Shown here in pieces: positions 8,360-13,685 of a stretch of 13,685 nucleotides of DNA. The DNA lies in the NCBI GenBank assembly GCA_035328465.1, contig DAOLIQ010000084.1:1-13685 (forward strand), read 5' to 3'. Position numbers and translations under genes: made by a program. This stretch comes from JADJEI01 sp035328465 (lineage in GTDB: Bacteria; Bacteroidota; Ignavibacteria; Ignavibacteriales; Ignavibacteriaceae). The notes under the pieces were generated by a model, which worked only from the letters and a program-made list of their open reading frames with translations, had not been told where the DNA came from and ran no database searches. Each line of letters opens with the position of its first letter. The first letter of the stretch is position 1.

Positions 8360-9187
8360 TTATTGGTTTACTAAATTGAATCTTGGATTTAATTGGTTTA
8401 ATGCATTTCTTACTTCGGCGTTATTTTTAAGCTTCAGCATAGTTTCGCCTTCGATAAGTTGAAACGCCCAGTCAAATACGACACGATCGCTGGTAAAAGA
8501 ACTGACTCTAACTTTTGCAAAGTGGTTATCCCATGTCCAAATTACATACGTATGACCAGTTTTAACTTCTACATATTTTTCTGGTGCCCAGCCGGAAACA
8601 GGGGCAAAAGGAATGTCATAGATATCATTTGTTAAACCCATGTCTTGAATATCAGTATCATCCCAAACATTGAAATAAAGAACACCATCATAATTTTCAA
8701 AGAAGAAATCAGATAACAAGCTATTGTACGGAACCACGTTAAAATCTGTAAATGAAAACCCTGAGTTATTTGGAAATCTTCTATAGTCAAAAATTGATTG
8801 ATTAAATCCTTCGGGACGAGCGATTCCATAAACAACATCATAACTGAGTTCGCTTTCATTACTGTTATAATCGAAAGCTGTGACTGCATAATAGTATCTG
8901 TTACCGTTAGCGGCATCATAATCAATAAAATAATTATCGTAAGAAGTTCCTATCAATTCATATCTTCCGTTATAACTATCGCTATAATAGATATTATAAC
9001 CCGCAAGATCGGATTCCCGATTCTGCTGCCATGTTAAATCTACTCTATTGTCACCGTTATAAACAATAATGTCAGATGGTGGCGCTGGAGCAGTATAATC
9101 AACATCGTGATAATAATCGTTGACATCACAAGACTGTAAGAAGATTGTGATTGAGAGGATTGCAAGAGAGAAGAGTTTTGTTTTCAT
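8360..9187 (-). CDS. Lipoprotein with fibronectin type III domain
   Basis: This is a 275-residue predicted lipoprotein. The signal sequence ends in the lipobox LQSC with the lipidated cysteine at residue 20, followed by Asp-rich DVNDYYHDVD. Residues about 33-124 form an FN3 domain: a proline-rich entry (APAPPSDI), a VDLTWQQNRESDLAGYNIYY core, and the closing YYYAVTAFDYNSNESELS, the usual FN3 strand pattern. The C-terminal half (about 125-275) is rich in aromatic and acidic residues, with a segment GHTYVIWTWDNHFAKVRV, and I do not recognise a catalytic motif in it. It may be a cell-surface binding or structural module. AAGGTG lies 5 nt before the ATG and supports the start. It sits 145 nt after pyrC and 58 nt before the DUF4783-like gene, so its transcription unit is unclear. 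Confidence 0.85.
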   Translation of the reverse strand: MKTKLFSLAILSITIFLQSCDVNDYYHDVDYTAPAPPSDIIVYNGDNRVDLTWQQNRESDLAGYNIYYSDSYNGRYELIGTSYDNYFIDYDAANGNRYYYAVTAFDYNSNESELSYDVVYGIARPEGFNQSIFDYRRFPNNSGFSFTDFNVVPYNSLLSDFFFENYDGVLYFNVWDDTDIQDMGLTNDIYDIPFAPVSGWAPEKYVEVKTGHTYVIWTWDNHFAKVRVSSFTSDRVVFDWAFQLIEGETMLKLKNNAEVRNALNQLNPRFNLVNQ

Positions 9188-9332
9188 TTCGTCACCTTTT
9201 AGTTTTTAAGTAATATCCCAAAAGATGTACCGAAAAATTTGATTGAAATTTCTTCTAAAATGAATTGAATATTCTGAACCTGTACAATGAAATAGACAAG
9301 TAATTTTACTTTTTTATAATCAATTTACAGGA
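9188..9332 (-). other. Intergenic gap between pyrC and the lipoprotein gene
   Basis: This AT-rich 145-nt spacer shows no convincing intrinsic terminator after pyrC. A 6-bp inverted repeat (CCTGTA and TACAGG, about 40 nt apart) is present, without a T-tract. A Shine-Dalgarno-like AAGGTG lies 5 nt before the lipoprotein ATG. No promoter stands out, so read-through from the pyr operon cannot be excluded. Confidence 0.5.
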
Positions 9333-10625
9333 TCAGATGCCAAAAAATTCTCCATTAAAGAACATTTTGTGGTTATTAATGACTCCAACTGATTTTCCGG
9401 TTAAAAGTTTTTTGTCGAATGGACTATTTTTTGATTTACTAAAAAACTTATTTTTTTCAACAGTCCAAACTTCATTTAGATCAATGATAGAGATTTCTGC
9501 AAGTTCACCCTCAACAATTTTGGGTATGGAAATATTAAGAATTAATCGAGGATTGATTGCCATCTTTTCAATCAATTGTTCAAAGGACAATATTTTTTTA
9601 TGATAAAGTTCAGTTAATGCAAGTGCTAGTGAAGTTTCAAGACCGACAATACCATTGGGTGCGTATTCAAATTCTTCATCCTTTTCTTCAGGTGAGTGCG
9701 GGGCATGATCACATGCAATACAATCTATTGTTCCGTCTGCGAGAGCAGCAATAACCGCTTGTAAATCTTCTAGCGAGCGAAGCGGCGGATTCATCTTAGT
9801 ATTCGTGTCGTATCCTTTTACCGCATTATCAGTCAGAGTAAAATGGTGGGGGGTAACTTCTGCGGTTACTTTAATTCCTTTTTTCTTTGCTTCACGCACT
9901 AAATCAATAGACTTCTTAGAGCTGATGTGGGCAATATGAAGGATTCCCCCCGTATATTCTGCAAGCAAAATATCTCTTGCCACAAGAAGGTCTTCAGCAA
10001 CAGAAGGTATTGGCGGCAATCCTAATATCGTAGAATTTAATCCTTCATTCATAGCTCCACCGGCAAGTGATTCGTCCTCACAATGTTCAATTATAGGGAC
10101 GTTGAACATCTTAGAGTATTCTAAAGCTCTCTTTGCAATAGAGGCAGTCTTAATTGCAGCGCCATCATCAGAGAAACCAACAGCCCCTGCTTCGTAAAGT
10201 TCAGCCATAGGGGAAAGATACTCCCCCTTTCTTCCTAAAGAAGCAGCAGCGACCGGATGAACTTTTACCAAATGCGATTTTGCTTGGCTTAAAATGAAAT
10301 TAATAATTTCAGCAGAATCAACAGCAGGATCTGTATTTGGCATACACGCAATTGAAGTAAAGCCGCCATTTGCAGCGCTGTTACAACCAGTAATGACAGT
10401 CTCTTCATCTTCTCGCCCCGGTTCTCTTAAATGAACATGCATATCGAAAAGCCCGGGAACAATATACTTTCCTTGCAGATCAAAAACTTTTGCATCGGAA
10501 ACAGCATTGCCTTTATTTTTACCCATTGCCGAAATAATGCCGTCAATGATTATTAAATCAACTCCCTTTTCATCAAGTTTTTGATGAGGGTTAAAAACAT
10601 TTACATTTTTTAAAACGATTTTCAT
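9333..10625 (-). CDS. pyrC: Dihydroorotase (class I)
   Basis: This enzyme catalyses reversible cyclisation of N-carbamoyl-L-aspartate to dihydroorotate, step 3 of de novo UMP synthesis, in the cytoplasm. At 430 residues it has the usual length of class I bacterial dihydroorotases in the amidohydrolase superfamily. Metal-site motifs are intact: HVHLREPG with H63 and H65, FSDDG with D153/D154 at the bridging position used by this class, H181 in IEHCED, H233 in IAHISS, and the catalytic Asp D306 in CDHAPH. The substrate-contact segment MPNTDP (95-100) and KMNPPLRS (277-284) are also present. The ATG lies 8 nt after the pyrB stop with AAGGG 5 nt upstream, so it is the last gene of pyrRBC. Intact metal ligands argue against an inactive pseudo-dihydroorotase that merely supports PyrB. 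Allantoinase or hydantoinase is unlikely given the pyr neighbours. Confidence 0.95.
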   Translation of the reverse strand: MKIVLKNVNVFNPHQKLDEKGVDLIIIDGIISAMGKNKGNAVSDAKVFDLQGKYIVPGLFDMHVHLREPGREDEETVITGCNSAANGGFTSIACMPNTDPAVDSAEIINFILSQAKSHLVKVHPVAAASLGRKGEYLSPMAELYEAGAVGFSDDGAAIKTASIAKRALEYSKMFNVPIIEHCEDESLAGGAMNEGLNSTILGLPPIPSVAEDLLVARDILLAEYTGGILHIAHISSKKSIDLVREAKKKGIKVTAEVTPHHFTLTDNAVKGYDTNTKMNPPLRSLEDLQAVIAALADGTIDCIACDHAPHSPEEKDEEFEYAPNGIVGLETSLALALTELYHKKILSFEQLIEKMAINPRLILNISIPKIVEGELAEISIIDLNEVWTVEKNKFFSKSKNSPFDKKLLTGKSVGVINNHKMFFNGEFFGI

Positions 10626-10633
10626 ATAAGCCC

Positions 10634-11554
10634 TTAGTTAAGTGTTCCCAGTAAATAGAGAATTGCCATTCTTACGGCTACACCATTAGTAACTTGATTA
10701 AGAATAATTTGGTTTTTACCATCGGCAGCAAGTGATGAAATTTCTACTCCACGATTTATCGGTCCGGGGTGGAGGATTAAAATATCTTTTCCATTTTTTT
10801 CCAATCGTTCTTCTGTCATACCAAAGTATTTTGAATATTCACGAATGGATGGGAAATATTCCCTGGCTTTTCTTTCAAGTTGAATTCTCAAAATATTTAA
10901 TACGTCATTTTCCTGAATTGCTTCATCAATATCATAAATAATTTTGACACCGAGTTCTTCAATATTCCTTGGAATCATGGTTGCCGGTCCACAAATTGAA
11001 ACATCAGCACCCATAGTCTTTAACCCATAAATATTTGAAAGAGCAACGCGGCTATGAGCGATGTCACCAACAATACACACTTTTAGTCCTTCAAGTTTAC
11101 CAAGTTTTTCACGAATGGAATACATATCAAGAAGTGCTTGTGTTGGATGTTCATGGATTCCATCTCCGGCGTTAATCACATTAGCATCGCTAATTTTTGT
11201 CAGGTAAAGGGGGGTGCCTGCTGCAGCGTGTCTGACAACAATCATATCTATTTTCATTGCCTCGATATTTTTTATTGTATCTTTAAATGATTCGCCTTTA
11301 CTAACGCTGCTACCAGAAACGGAAAAATTAATAGTATCGGCTGAAAGTCTCTTTTCAGCAAGTTCAAATGATATTCGGGTTCGGGTCGAACTTTCGTAAA
11401 ATAAATTGACAATTGTTTTACCCTGAAGAGTTGGAACTTTTTTAATGGGTCTCTCTAACACTTCACGAAAAGTAATTGAAGTATCAAGAATTAGTTGAAT
11501 GTCTTCTCGGGGAACACCTTGAAGGCCTAGCAGATGTTTACTTGAAAGTGGCAT
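10634..11554 (-). CDS. pyrB: Aspartate carbamoyltransferase catalytic subunit
   Basis: This cytoplasmic enzyme joins carbamoyl phosphate and L-aspartate to make N-carbamoyl-aspartate, the committed step of pyrimidine synthesis. Its 306 residues fit the catalytic chain. The carbamoyl-phosphate loop STRTRISFE (56-64), the SVSKGES loop with K87, the HPTQALLDM motif (136-144), GDIAHSRVALSN (163-174) and the HPGPINRG loop (262-269) are all intact. It starts 3 nt after the pyrR stop without a clear Shine-Dalgarno, so its translation is probably coupled to pyrR. No regulatory chain gene (pyrI) lies between it and pyrC. Control is therefore likely by PyrR attenuation rather than by a PyrI-type allosteric subunit. 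Association with the dihydroorotase, known in Aquifex-type enzymes, is possible but not shown here. Ornithine carbamoyltransferase is excluded by the motif set and context. Confidence 0.96.
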   Translation of the reverse strand: MPLSSKHLLGLQGVPREDIQLILDTSITFREVLERPIKKVPTLQGKTIVNLFYESSTRTRISFELAEKRLSADTINFSVSGSSVSKGESFKDTIKNIEAMKIDMIVVRHAAAGTPLYLTKISDANVINAGDGIHEHPTQALLDMYSIREKLGKLEGLKVCIVGDIAHSRVALSNIYGLKTMGADVSICGPATMIPRNIEELGVKIIYDIDEAIQENDVLNILRIQLERKAREYFPSIREYSKYFGMTEERLEKNGKDILILHPGPINRGVEISSLAADGKNQIILNQVTNGVAVRMAILYLLGTLN

Positions 11555-11557
11555 AAT

Positions 11558-12109
11558 TTAATTATTTTTATTTTCAGATTCGAGCAGATAGATGGCATCT
11601 TCACCATCTATTTCTTTTACTTTGACTTTTATTTCTTCATCAATCGAAGTGGGAATATTTTTCCCCACATAATCGGCACGGATCGGTAAAGCTCTGTGTC
11701 CTCTATCAACAAGAATAAAGAGTTGAATCGTTCCGGGACGTCCAAAATCCATAAGTGCATTCAGGGCAGCACGAACAGTTCTTCCTGTATAAAGAACATC
11801 ATCAATTAGTATAACATCTCTTTCGTTTATGTCAAAAGTAATGTTAGAAACAGACACTTCCGGCTGCTTTAATCTTGTTCTGAAATCATCTCTATAAAGA
11901 GTAACATCAAGGACACCTAAAGGTAAATCAATATTTTCAATTTGCTTGATTTTCTGTTGAATTCGCTTCGCAAGAAATTCACCCCGGGTTCTCATTCCAA
12001 TTAAGACGAGATTTTTTGACCCTTTGTTTTTTTCAAGAATTTCATGAGCTATTCTTGTTAATAAACGGTCGAATCCTTCACTATCGACTGGCTTTGATTT
12101 AATATTCAT
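11558..12109 (-). CDS. pyrR: PyrR pyrimidine operon regulator / uracil phosphoribosyltransferase homologue
   Basis: PyrR binds UMP/UTP and then binds leader RNA to favour termination of pyr transcripts. Many homologues also have uracil phosphoribosyltransferase activity. With the ATG at 12109 the protein is 183 residues, the normal family size. It shows the type I phosphoribosyltransferase PRPP loop VILIDDVLYTGRT (99-111), GMRTRG (38-43), and the family segment GVLDVTLYRDDF (65-76). A longer frame from a TTG at 12172 would start inside the PyrR-binding loop and translate the attenuator, so I rejected it. An AGAGG at 12123-12119 lies 9 nt before this ATG and supports the choice. pyrB follows after 3 nt. 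The leader just upstream carries a matching PyrR target, which strongly supports a regulatory role rather than only salvage. Confidence 0.94.
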   Translation of the reverse strand: MNIKSKPVDSEGFDRLLTRIAHEILEKNKGSKNLVLIGMRTRGEFLAKRIQQKIKQIENIDLPLGVLDVTLYRDDFRTRLKQPEVSVSNITFDINERDVILIDDVLYTGRTVRAALNALMDFGRPGTIQLFILVDRGHRALPIRADYVGKNIPTSIDEEIKVKVKEIDGEDAIYLLESENKNN

Positions 12110-12142
12110 AAAAAAAATCCTCTTCGGAAAAATCCTAAGAGG
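12110..12142 (-). terminator. Intrinsic terminator of the pyr attenuator
   Basis: The 9-nt arms CCTCTTAGG (12142-12134) and CCGAAGAGG (12127-12119) pair with one A-G mismatch around a 6-nt loop. An A and eight T's follow at 12117-12110, directly against the pyrR ATG at 12109. This is the conditional off-switch of the leader rather than the end of a gene. Confidence 0.88.
12119..12123 (-). promoter_or_regulatory. pyrR ribosome binding site inside the terminator stem
   Basis: AGAGG on the minus strand lies 9 nt before the pyrR ATG. It is also part of the 3' arm of the attenuator terminator hairpin. If RNA polymerase escaped termination while the hairpin was folded, the site would still be hidden, so a second, translational layer of control is possible. 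Confidence 0.6.
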
Positions 12143-12205
12143 TTGTTCTTTGTTAATAGATTTCCTTCTCAACCTCTCGGGATAGAATTAAAGGTATTTG
12201 TATTT

Positions 12206-12236
12206 CAAAAATAAATTTAATCTTGTTCAAAGCAAA
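12206..12236 (-). promoter_or_regulatory. Putative Bacteroidetes-type promoter of the pyr operon
   Basis: TTTG (12236-12233), a 19-nt spacer and TATTTTTG (12213-12206) match the -33/-7 pattern TTTG-N19-21-TAnnTTTG known for the Bacteroidetes primary sigma factor. Transcription would start near 12200, just before the PyrR-binding loop, giving a leader of about 90 nt to pyrR. It sits right after the terminator of the upstream OmpA gene, where a promoter is needed. Confidence 0.6.
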
Positions 12237-12254
12237 GAGAAACTTATTTAAAAT

Positions 12255-12284
12255 AAAAAAGGGATCTTTCTTCAAGATCCCTTT
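12255..12284 (-). terminator. Intrinsic terminator after the OmpA-family gene
   Basis: A perfect 11-bp stem, AAAGGGATCTT (12284-12274) with AAGATCCCTTT (12268-12258), surrounds a GAAGA loop. Together with the last stem bases, T's run from 12260 to 12255. It begins 23 nt after the stop codon and separates the OmpA unit from the pyr promoter. The flanking A's on the other side mean it could also work on plus-strand transcripts, though no plus-strand gene is seen here. Confidence 0.93.
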
Positions 12285-12306
12285 CATAGAAAATTATTTA
12301 TTCTGT

Positions 12307-13443
12307 TTATTTAATAACATGAAATTCAATTCTTCTATTTAGGAATCTACTCGATTCGCTGTTGTCTTTGAAGAGTAACTGACTTTTGCCTTTTCCCGAA
12401 GTTGTTAATCTACTTGCATCGACTCCCTTCGCAACTAAGAATTTCTTTACCATCTCAGCTCTCTCTAGTGATAATTTATTGTTATAGCTGTCTGAACCGA
12501 TCTGATCAGTATGCCCCTGAATTTCTACTTTCAGTTCTGAATGACTTAGTAAAACATCCGCCGCATTGTATAATATAGGATACGACTCAGGTCGCAATGT
12601 TGATTTATTGAAATCAAAGTTTATACCTACTAGTACCCATTTGTCAGGCATTTCTCCAACAAATGTTTTGCTATGTTTCTTTACAATATCTTCTATTCTA
12701 CCATAGTCAACTTCTGTTGGTTGGGTTGAATATTTCTTTATTAAATCTTCTATCTTGTCGTAATCTACTTTTGCATTTATTCCATCGTACAAGTCACACA
12801 TTAAACTGCGTTCACCTTTGCCAAAGTAGTAGAGGAAGCCTAGATCGAAACTCATATATGTATCATTGTTTCCACCGAGTAAACCGTTGCCGCCATCATA
12901 AACACCATCAATTTTACTGTTTGAAACTGTATGATAACCTAATTCAGTTTTAATTCTCCAATCGTCATTTAGTCTCCATTCGCTTCCAAAACCAAGGTTT
13001 AATTGAAAATCGGTAAAACTTTTTCCCTCCAATTTGTCGTTTATCGTGCTATCAGGTTTATAAAAAATCGCACCAAATCCAACTGAAAGATATGGTGAAA
13101 CTGGTTCACATGGTGCAAAGTAGTAGAGTAAATCAAAATCTCCGGATATAATATCATCCTTAGTGGTGGTTCGATTATTATTCGGGCCAAATTCACCTTC
13201 GATATGATTATACTTTCCTGATAACCTCAAACCTGCGTGCTCGGAAAAGTTTTTCTGAATTGAAAGAAAACCACCATAATTAAGATCAGTGGCTTCGAGT
13301 TCCGAACTCATCAATCTTGGATAGGTAAAACCAAAACCAAATACCCAGGCATCTTTTGTCAGCACCTGGTTCTCACCAGTTTGTGCAGTAACATTTAGAA
13401 TTGCGGCTAGTGCAAGTATAAGCGGTAAAAAAATTCTTTTCAT
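12307..13443 (-). CDS. OmpA-family outer membrane protein with N-terminal beta-barrel
   Basis: This is a 378-residue envelope protein. A signal peptide (residues 1-20, ending VTA before Q21) is followed by a barrel-like domain at about 30-210 with alternating aromatic strands (for example WVFGFGFTYPRL, LSVGFGAIFY, MSFDLGFLYYFG). A linker follows with two copies of a 14-residue motif (226-239 and 245-258). The C-terminal OmpA-like peptidoglycan-binding domain spans about 270-378: INFDFNKSTLRPES, GHTDQIGSDSYNNKLSLERA with D313 and R328 at the positions expected to hold diaminopimelate, and the closing FLNRRIEFHVIK. It probably tethers the outer membrane to the cell wall and may form a small pore. 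AGAGAGG lies 7 nt before the ATG. A second gene with the same C-terminus ends 185 nt upstream, so it is one of a tandem pair. Confidence 0.93.
   Translation of the reverse strand: MKRIFLPLILALAAILNVTAQTGENQVLTKDAWVFGFGFTYPRLMSSELEATDLNYGGFLSIQKNFSEHAGLRLSGKYNHIEGEFGPNNNRTTTKDDIISGDFDLLYYFAPCEPVSPYLSVGFGAIFYKPDSTINDKLEGKSFTDFQLNLGFGSEWRLNDDWRIKTELGYHTVSNSKIDGVYDGGNGLLGGNNDTYMSFDLGFLYYFGKGERSLMCDLYDGINAKVDYDKIEDLIKKYSTQPTEVDYGRIEDIVKKHSKTFVGEMPDKWVLVGINFDFNKSTLRPESYPILYNAADVLLSHSELKVEIQGHTDQIGSDSYNNKLSLERAEMVKKFLVAKGVDASRLTTSGKGKSQLLFKDNSESSRFLNRRIEFHVIK
12670..12768 (-). repeat. Two-copy linker repeat in the OmpA-family gene
   Basis: Two 42-nt units, at 12768-12727 and 12711-12670, encode VDYDKIEDLIKKYS and VDYGRIEDIVKKHS with a 57-nt (19-residue) period. 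The motif VDYxxIEDxxKKxS is charged and probably helical. It lies between the barrel and the peptidoglycan-binding domain and looks like a spacer that could grow or shrink by unit duplication. Confidence 0.8.
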
Positions 13444-13484
13444 TAAGAACCTCTCTAAGTAAGTTACAAGATAAGTTAACTATT

Positions 13485-13513
13485 ACAATATTATTAATCA
13501 ATCTTAATGCCAA
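13485..13513 (-). promoter_or_regulatory. Weak promoter candidate for the OmpA-family gene
   Basis: TTGGCA (13513-13508), a 17-nt spacer and TATTGT (13490-13485) resemble a sigma70 promoter. The overlapping TAATATTG differs by one base from the Bacteroidetes -7 pattern TAnnTTTG but lacks a well-placed TTTG upstream. The position, about 35-45 nt before the ATG, is reasonable. In DNA this AT-rich such matches arise by chance. Confidence 0.3.
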
Positions 13514-13534
13514 TATAAATAACTTATTTATTGA

Positions 13535-13550
13535 TATTATTCGAATAATA
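13535..13550. repeat. Perfect 16-bp palindrome upstream of the OmpA-family gene
   Basis: TATTATTCGAATAATA reads the same on both strands. It lies about 92-107 nt before the OmpA start and just upstream of the promoter candidate, where an activator or repressor dimer could bind. No known operator was recognised. Confidence 0.5.
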
Positions 13551-13628
13551 AAAAACTATTTTCGAAATTTTGACCTAAAAAAAGTCTCAAATAGAAAGAT
13601 ATGTAATGAAATATGCTAAAAAAACCAA

Positions 13629-13685
13629 TCATTTAATAACATGAAATTCAATTCTTCTATTCAAGAATCTGCTCGATTCGCTGTT
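13629..13685 (-). CDS. C-terminal end of a second OmpA-family gene (partial)
   Basis: The minus-strand frame entering from the right edge gives 18 residues, NSESSRFLNRRIEFHVIK, then TGA at 13631-13629. These residues are identical to the last 18 of the complete OmpA-family gene downstream. In DNA, 51 of 54 bases agree (13632-13685 against 12310-12363), and all three differences are silent. The neighbour is therefore a close paralogue that may be expressed with it. Everything N-terminal of this lies outside the window. Confidence 0.85.
   Translation of the reverse strand, partial: NSESSRFLNRRIEFHVIK

Larger units (their letters stand above)
12110..12187 (-). promoter_or_regulatory. PyrR-binding attenuator leader
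   Basis: Three competing RNA elements lie between the promoter and pyrR. (1) The binding loop UCCCGAGAGGUU at 12182-12171 matches the Bacillus PyrR consensus UCCNGNGAGGYU at all 12 positions. It is flanked by a short stem, TTCT (12187-12184) with AGAA (12169-12166). (2) The antiterminator pairs AGAGGTTG (12177-12170) with CAACCTCT (12145-12138), 8 perfect base pairs around a 24-nt loop. (3) The terminator occupies 12142-12110 and shares 12142-12138 with the antiterminator, so only one can form. PyrR with UMP would hold the 5' strand of the antiterminator and let the terminator form. When UMP is scarce the antiterminator forms and pyrRBC is transcribed. The elements are read directly from the sequence; the mechanism is known from Bacillus. 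Confidence 0.9.
13444..13628 (-). other. Intergenic region between the two OmpA-family genes
   Basis: This spacer of 185 nt is very AT-rich. It contains the ribosome binding site AGAGAGG (13457-13451), a weak promoter candidate, and a perfect 16-bp palindrome at 13535-13550 centred on TTCGAA. A shorter TTTCGAAA sits at about 13559-13566. No GC-rich terminator for the upstream copy was found, so the two OmpA genes might be read together. Confidence 0.6.

Noticed and set aside
9273..9332. Inverted repeat CCTGTA/TACAGG after pyrC as a terminator
   Set aside because: The stem is only 6 bp, the loop is about 40 nt, and no T-tract follows, so it does not fit an intrinsic terminator.
12110..12172. 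N-terminal extension of PyrR from a TTG at 12172
   Set aside because: It would translate the PyrR-binding loop and both attenuator hairpins and add 21 residues absent from the usual family length. The ATG at 12109 has a Shine-Dalgarno and gives a normal 183-residue PyrR.
1..13685. CRISPR arrays, tRNA or rRNA genes, insertion sequences, attachment sites
   Set aside because: I saw no regularly spaced repeats, cloverleaf sequences, transposase or integrase motifs, or terminal inverted repeats.

Overview
The window is AT-rich bacterial DNA in which every supported gene lies on the minus strand, so transcription runs from high to low coordinates. The protein set points to the Bacteroidota/Chlorobiota/Ignavibacteriota (FCB) group: a secreted DUF4783-like protein, an OmpA-type porin, an FN3 lipoprotein and a very large multi-span NtrY-like kinase. 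A good match to the Bacteroidetes-type -33/-7 promoter (TTTG-N19-TAnnTTTG) agrees. I favour an Ignavibacteria-like organism, but that assignment is inference.

In transcription order, the right end holds the last 18 codons of an OmpA-family gene. A 185-bp AT-rich gap follows, then a complete OmpA-family gene (13443-12307) whose last 18 residues are identical to those of the first, so this is a tandem paralogue pair. A strong intrinsic terminator closes that unit.

Next is a compact pyrimidine operon: promoter, PyrR-type attenuator, pyrR, pyrB and pyrC (12236-9333). The leader has a perfect match to the PyrR-binding RNA consensus UCCNGNGAGGYU, an 8-bp antiterminator and a mutually exclusive intrinsic terminator whose U-tract runs into the pyrR start codon. 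The pyrR ribosome binding site lies inside the terminator stem. PyrR bound to UMP would therefore shut off its own operon, which encodes aspartate carbamoyltransferase and dihydroorotase (steps 2 and 3 of UMP synthesis). This is the best-supported regulatory system in the window.

The left part (9187-1) holds an FN3 lipoprotein and then a tightly packed run: a secreted DUF4783-like protein, a 1273-residue histidine kinase with about 12 membrane spans, a 1184-residue UvrD-type helicase fused to a RecB-family nuclease with an iron-sulfur signature, and the start of a possible FMN-binding split-barrel protein. Adjacent genes overlap by 1 nt or lie 12-14 nt apart, so they look co-transcribed although their roles seem unrelated. 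No tRNA, rRNA, CRISPR, insertion sequence or phage gene was seen, and no gene-free stretch exceeds 300 bases.
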